Below, piece after piece: positions 61,293 to 64,000 of a DNA stretch of 64,000 nucleotides. The DNA comes from Rhizobium deserti (lineage in GTDB: Bacteria; Pseudomonadota; Alphaproteobacteria; Rhizobiales; Rhizobiaceae), in the NCBI RefSeq assembly GCF_004358025.1, contig NZ_SMTL01000003.1:558001-622000 (forward strand). Direction: 5' to 3'. Below the pieces are notes generated by a model. The model ran no database searches and was not told where the DNA came from. It saw only the letters and a list, made by a program, of their open reading frames with translations. Position numbers and translations under genes: made by a program. How positions within the stretch are numbered: the stretch's first letter is position 1; each line of letters opens with the position of its first letter.

Positions 61293-61784
61293 TTAATCCA
61301 GTTGGTCCGCCAGCATCTTGCGGCCGCGGCTAATGCGGCTCTTCACCGTCCCGATCGGGCATTTGCAGGTTTCCGAAGCGGCTTCGTAGCTTTGGCCTTG
61401 CAGCAGAACCACATCCATGGCTTCGCGATAGCGCGGTGGGAGCGTGTTGAAGGCGCGCTGAAATTCGTCCATGCGCACGGCCCATTCCTGTGGCGCGTTG
61501 ACCGACGGCCGCTGAGATACACAGTCGTCGTCTCCCACCCTTAGCCTCTTGCGGCTCTGGTAGCGGGTGCAGAAGGCATTCTTGGTGATGGTGAAGAGCC
61601 AGGATTTGAGGCTGGTGCCCTCGTGAAACTTATCGAGATTGGCCAGTGCCTTGCTGACCGCCTCCTGAACCAGATCATCGGCATCGGCCGGATCTCGCTC
61701 GAACCGTCGTGCAAAGGCTCTGATGGCAGGCAGCAGATCGACCAGTTCATTCTCCAGCCGAGCTTGACGGGACAGTTGAGACAT
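61293..61784 (-). CDS. EcfG-like ECF sigma factor
   Basis: The 163-residue sigma factor has region 2 (RDPADADDLVQEAVSKALAN, then HEGTSLKSWLFTITKNAFCT) and region 4 (FNTLPPRYREAMDVVLLQGQ, then CPIGTVKSRISRGRKMLADQ). The block GTSLKSWLFTITKNAF is close to the GTNMRAWLFTILRN of EcfG general-stress sigma factors. No NepR or PhyR gene is beside it, so it may be a secondary EcfG paralogue. A GGAAC-N17-GTT promoter lies 28-52 bases before ATG 61784. Confidence 0.88.
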   Translation of the reverse strand: MSQLSRQARLENELVDLLPAIRAFARRFERDPADADDLVQEAVSKALANLDKFHEGTSLKSWLFTITKNAFCTRYQSRKRLRVGDDDCVSQRPSVNAPQEWAVRMDEFQRAFNTLPPRYREAMDVVLLQGQSYEAASETCKCPIGTVKSRISRGRKMLADQLD

Positions 61785-61811
61785 TGCGGCACCTCTCTAG
61801 CACTGCCTCAG

Positions 61812-61836
61812 AACCAGACTTTGGTCTGATTGTTCC
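61812..61836 (-). promoter_or_regulatory. EcfG-type promoter of the sigma factor gene
   Basis: Minus-strand GGAAC (61836-61832) and GTT (61814-61812) are 17 bases apart, 28 bases before ATG 61784, consistent with auto- or cross-regulation. Confidence 0.78.
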
Positions 61837-61910
61837 TTGCCTATTTGATATTCATCAAAATCAACATTACCCGCAGCACTCGGCATAGCCGAAGCTAAAC
61901 ACAGCGCCTG

Positions 61911-62072
61911 CTAATTAGAGGGTGCCGGCGCTGCCGGGTTCTGCGGATCGCGGACAGCCGGCGTGGCGTGGTCGCCTTCAGCACCTGGCTGATCCCTGTC
62001 CGGGATCATGGCGAGAATGCCGGCAATCACCACAATGGCTGCCGCCAACACGATCAACACGCGTCTGTTCAT
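61911..62072 (-). CDS. 53-residue membrane-anchored small protein
   Basis: A 54-codon frame from ATG 62072 to TAG 61911 has GGAGGAG five bases upstream. The product starts MNRR, then one hydrophobic helix (VLIVLAAAIVVIAGILAMI). A hydrophilic, probably periplasmic tail follows (PDRDQPGAEGDHATPAV and a Pro/Ala end). It could be a signal-anchored peptide. It lies 79 bases after the next small gene on the same strand and may share its stress promoter. Function unknown. Confidence 0.65.
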   Translation of the reverse strand: MNRRVLIVLAAAIVVIAGILAMIPDRDQPGAEGDHATPAVRDPQNPAAPAPSN

Positions 62073-62151
62073 GTTTGCTCCTCCTACTCACTGCAAAGCC
62101 GGCTCCGCCGTATAAGACGTGCGGGCCGGCTCACCGAATTCGCGGCGCTCG

Positions 62152-62292
62152 TCAGGCTGGCTGGGCCGGCCCCTTCTGGTCGCTTTTCGCGTCGGAACCT
62201 TGCTGGTCTTCTTTCTTTTCGGCGCGCTTGAGTTCGTTATCGATAGTCTCGCGCGAGCCTTCGGCCGGATCTTTATCCTGGGGATCTGCCAT
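62152..62292 (-). CDS. 46-residue hydrophilic small protein
   Basis: A 47-codon frame from ATG 62292 to TGA 62152 has AGGAG seven bases upstream. The product is highly charged (MADPQDKDPAEGSRETIDNE, KRAEKKEDQQGSDAKSDQKG) and likely disordered. It resembles the 49-residue protein at 59341 in composition. A GGAAC-N17-GTT promoter lies 29-53 bases upstream. Function unknown; hydrophilin-like protection is a guess. Confidence 0.65.
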   Translation of the reverse strand: MADPQDKDPAEGSRETIDNELKRAEKKEDQQGSDAKSDQKGPAQPA

Positions 62293-62320
62293 GTCCATTC
62301 TCCTGTCGTTGCTCCTACCC

Positions 62321-62345
62321 AACAGATGCGCGTCGAAGATGTTCC
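62321..62345 (-). promoter_or_regulatory. EcfG-type promoter for the two small genes at 61911-62292
   Basis: Minus-strand GGAAC (62345-62341) and GTT (62323-62321) are 17 bases apart, 29 bases before ATG 62292. Confidence 0.72.
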
Positions 62346-62487
62346 CGCACCAGATGCGGGGTCATACACAGCCTACCTCGAGAGGGAACGAGCCGATTTG
62401 CACATGTGCTCACGTCAAAAGGCGCCGGCCTGAAGCCGACGCCTTTGCTTGATCTTCAGCCGCCCTTAAACGGCATCATCGACTGGT

Positions 62488-63480
62488 TCAGTGGGCGGGG
62501 TTGGCCGACGAACCCTTGCTGTCGCCGCGCTGAAGGTTCTTGGCTTCCTCGGCAATCCGATCGCGCGCTATGTCGTGGACTTCGGCGGCCACGGATACGG
62601 CCTTGCCGTAGACATCAGTCGCCAGGCCTTCCGCCTTGTCGAAGGTCTTCGACGCCTGTGCCGACAGGCGGTCCTTGACGTCGTCGGCCATGGCGCCGAC
62701 CACTTCATCTTCCTGGCGAGTATGGGGCAGGGCGGCGCCGATCGCAGCACCGACGGCGAATGCCAAGGCTCCGCCGACCAGCGGCTGATCCTTGAAATGC
62801 TTGATGATGCTGTCGTTCAGGGCCGATCCCATATCCATGGAGCTGCGGCCCGCGCCGGTTGCTGCATCGCGCATGCGGCCGGCTGAAACGCTGACCGTAT
62901 CGGTCACCTGCTGCCAGGTCTTCGACACCCATCCGGAAGCATCGTCGAAGAGCTTTCCGGCTTCGTCGCGGATGTCATGGATCTGCTGGCCGGACGCATC
63001 GGCAAAGCCCCGGAAGGTCTTGCCACTCTCGTCCATGAAGTGGCCGGCACGGCGGCCGGTTTCGTCCGTCAGGGCTCGGAATCGCTTGCCGGTGCTGTCG
63101 GCGAAGTGGCTGTAGCGGCTTGCGCCATCCGATTGGATTGGACCGGTACGTCGAACCTGTCCCTGCACGGGAGCGAGCGGATATTCCGTTTCCTGCACTT
63201 CGGCATAGGAAGCAGTCGTGTGCTTCGGTCCAGCCATCAACCATGCCAGGCTGACTCCCATCAGCGCCATCGGGATGGGGTTGTTCTTCAGCGCATTGCC
63301 GAGATTGGCAACATATTCGCCGCCACCGCTCGACTTGGCATAGGCAAGCGCCTCATCGACCATCTGGCCCGGCGACATGCGCTGCTGGATCGCGTCGATC
63401 CGCTCTTCGATGCGTCGACGGTCCTGTTCGATCTCGCGCTCAATTGCGGCGGAGCTCGTGTTTTCAGATGTATGGGCCAT
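62488..63480 (-). CDS. DUF3618 membrane protein
   Basis: The 330-residue protein has an N-terminal DUF3618 segment: IEREIEQDRRRIEERIDAIQ, then MSPGQMVDEALAYAKSSGGG, then a membrane helix NPIPMALMGVSLAWLMAG. A long polar region holds heptad-like repeats (ADSTGKRFRALTDETGRRAG, HFMDESGKTFRGFADASGQQ). A second Gly/Ala membrane segment (GGALAFAVGAAIGAALP) precedes an amphipathic tail. It is probably an envelope stress protein. It shares one base with the holin-like gene upstream, so they form an operon. Confidence 0.85.
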   Translation of the reverse strand: MAHTSENTSSAAIEREIEQDRRRIEERIDAIQQRMSPGQMVDEALAYAKSSGGGEYVANLGNALKNNPIPMALMGVSLAWLMAGPKHTTASYAEVQETEYPLAPVQGQVRRTGPIQSDGASRYSHFADSTGKRFRALTDETGRRAGHFMDESGKTFRGFADASGQQIHDIRDEAGKLFDDASGWVSKTWQQVTDTVSVSAGRMRDAATGAGRSSMDMGSALNDSIIKHFKDQPLVGGALAFAVGAAIGAALPHTRQEDEVVGAMADDVKDRLSAQASKTFDKAEGLATDVYGKAVSVAAEVHDIARDRIAEEAKNLQRGDSKGSSANPAH

Positions 63481-63896
63481 TATGTTCTCTCCTTGATCAT
63501 CTGCGCATCGCGCCGCAGGGACGCGGAGGTGCGGTCAAGCTTCAGGTTGTCACCGCGCAGGGCGGCCAGTCCGCGGGAAATCATTCCCCAAGCCAACAAG
63601 GCGACCACCACACCGACAATCACCGCAGAAAGTGCGTTGGCGCTCGGTTCTGTCATGCCCTGATGCACGAAAAATGCAGTCAAAGCGCTGACAAGTGCCG
63701 CCAGGAGGACGCCGACGGCGGCAATCGCAAAGACCAGCCCGGCCGCGAAGGCCTCTATACCAGTCAGAGCATGCGACATCTTCTCGGAAGCTTCGGTCTT
63801 GGCAAGGTTGATCTCCTTGCGAAACAGCCCGGAAATATCCGAAACCAATCCGGTGACGAGTTCCGACAGGGATGCATTCTCAGCCGTATTAGCCAT
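63480..63896 (-). CDS. Phage-holin-superfamily-like (DUF1469) membrane protein
   Basis: The 138-residue protein has an amphipathic N-terminus (LSELVTGLVSDISGLFRKEI) and two membrane helices (about 44-69 and 79-104), then a basic tail. This matches the DUF1469 / holin superfamily III proteins found beside DUF3618 genes in alphaproteobacteria; there is no phage context here. ATG 63896 overlaps the stop of the upstream partial gene by eight bases. The frame extending upstream lies in that gene. Confidence 0.82.
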   Translation of the reverse strand: MANTAENASLSELVTGLVSDISGLFRKEINLAKTEASEKMSHALTGIEAFAAGLVFAIAAVGVLLAALVSALTAFFVHQGMTEPSANALSAVIVGVVVALLAWGMISRGLAALRGDNLKLDRTSASLRRDAQMIKERT

Positions 63897-64000
63897 TGAC
63901 CGGGCCCTCCGTCGCTGACTGGCTTGTGGACGTGAAGCTGGACGATGCCTGAGCATCGCCGAATGTGGCGGTACGCGGCGAAGCCGAAGCCGTCGGTTGC
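63889..64000 (-). CDS. C-terminal end of an unidentified protein (partial)
   Basis: Reading in from the right edge, one minus-strand frame stays open for 36 codons to a TAA at 63891-63889. It ends Ser/Thr/Ala-rich (ASPRTATFGDAQASSSFTST, SQSATEGPVNG). Its stop overlaps the holin-like start by eight bases, as expected for the preceding gene of the operon. Too little is present to identify it. Confidence 0.5.
   Translation of the reverse strand, partial: QPTASASPRTATFGDAQASSSFTSTSQSATEGPVNG

Noticed and set aside
63480..63896. Phage holin as a sign of a prophage
   Set aside because: The DUF1469-type protein is paired with DUF3618 in ordinary stress operons and no other phage gene is present.
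1..64000. CRISPR arrays, insertion sequences, tRNA or rRNA genes
   Set aside because: I saw no regularly spaced repeats, transposase frames, terminal inverted repeats of IS type, or tRNA/rRNA signature sequences by eye; a covariance or IS search would be needed to exclude small ones.

Overview
The window is chromosomal DNA from an alphaproteobacterium of the order Hyphomicrobiales, most likely family Rhizobiaceae. The evidence is a high-GC genome, a phn cluster with split phnE1/phnE2 plus DUF1045, rhizobial-type PolA, DnaK/DnaJ, CycM and DnaX proteins, an sRNA of the alpha-r14 type, and EcfG-type general-stress promoters. I saw no tRNA or rRNA genes, insertion sequences, phage genes or CRISPR arrays.

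Layout. (1) 1-11,931, plus strand: a carbon-phosphorus lyase and phosphonate uptake cluster in the order phnG(partial)-H-I-J-K-L, hexapeptide acetyltransferase, phnC-D-E1-E2, DUF1045, phnM-N. Almost all genes overlap or nearly touch. (2) 12,013-20,226: a small hypothetical gene, polA (minus) with a substituted proofreading site, an alpha-r7-like sRNA, a MarR regulator, an L-lactate permease, an M20 peptidase and a cold-shock protein. (3) 20,453-23,034: an alpha-r14-type sRNA with three CUCCUCC loops, a YbaK deacylase, and a string of small minus-strand stress genes, four of them behind GGAAC-N17-GTT promoters. (4) 23,209-46,075: core genes, namely a class A PBP, dnaK-dnaJ, an LtrA-like protein, slyX and a cupin, a globin-coupled chemoreceptor, recF-moeB-GNAT, a hydroxyacid dehydrogenase, an SH3 protein, a PfkB kinase, an AEC transporter, cycM, kdsB-pheA, nudC-HIT, the 4.5S RNA gene, dnaX and ybaB. 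(5) 46,173-64,000: an accessory and stress region. It holds an orphan hybrid histidine kinase, then a tightly overlapping minus-strand operon: glycosyltransferase, UDP-galactopyranose mutase, GH1/RmlD-like fusion, GH1-like protein, ABC exporter. After that come many small stress proteins (DUF892, DUF982, DUF3618, holin-like), two receiver-like proteins, an EcfG-like sigma factor, and several sub-60-residue genes.

How the parts fit. Twelve sites match GGAAC-N17-GTT with an invariant 17-base spacer, each just upstream of a gene start. About two would be expected by chance in 128 kb of strand, assuming equal base frequencies. They define a local general-stress regulon that includes the sigma factor's own gene and, most notably, the glycan operon at 48,962-56,401. 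That operon has the parts to make, modify and export a galactofuranose-containing glycan under stress. I regard it as the best candidate here for an undescribed system. The second notable signal is PolA, where three of the four acidic residues of the 3'-5' exonuclease site are substituted while the polymerase and 5'-nuclease motifs remain.
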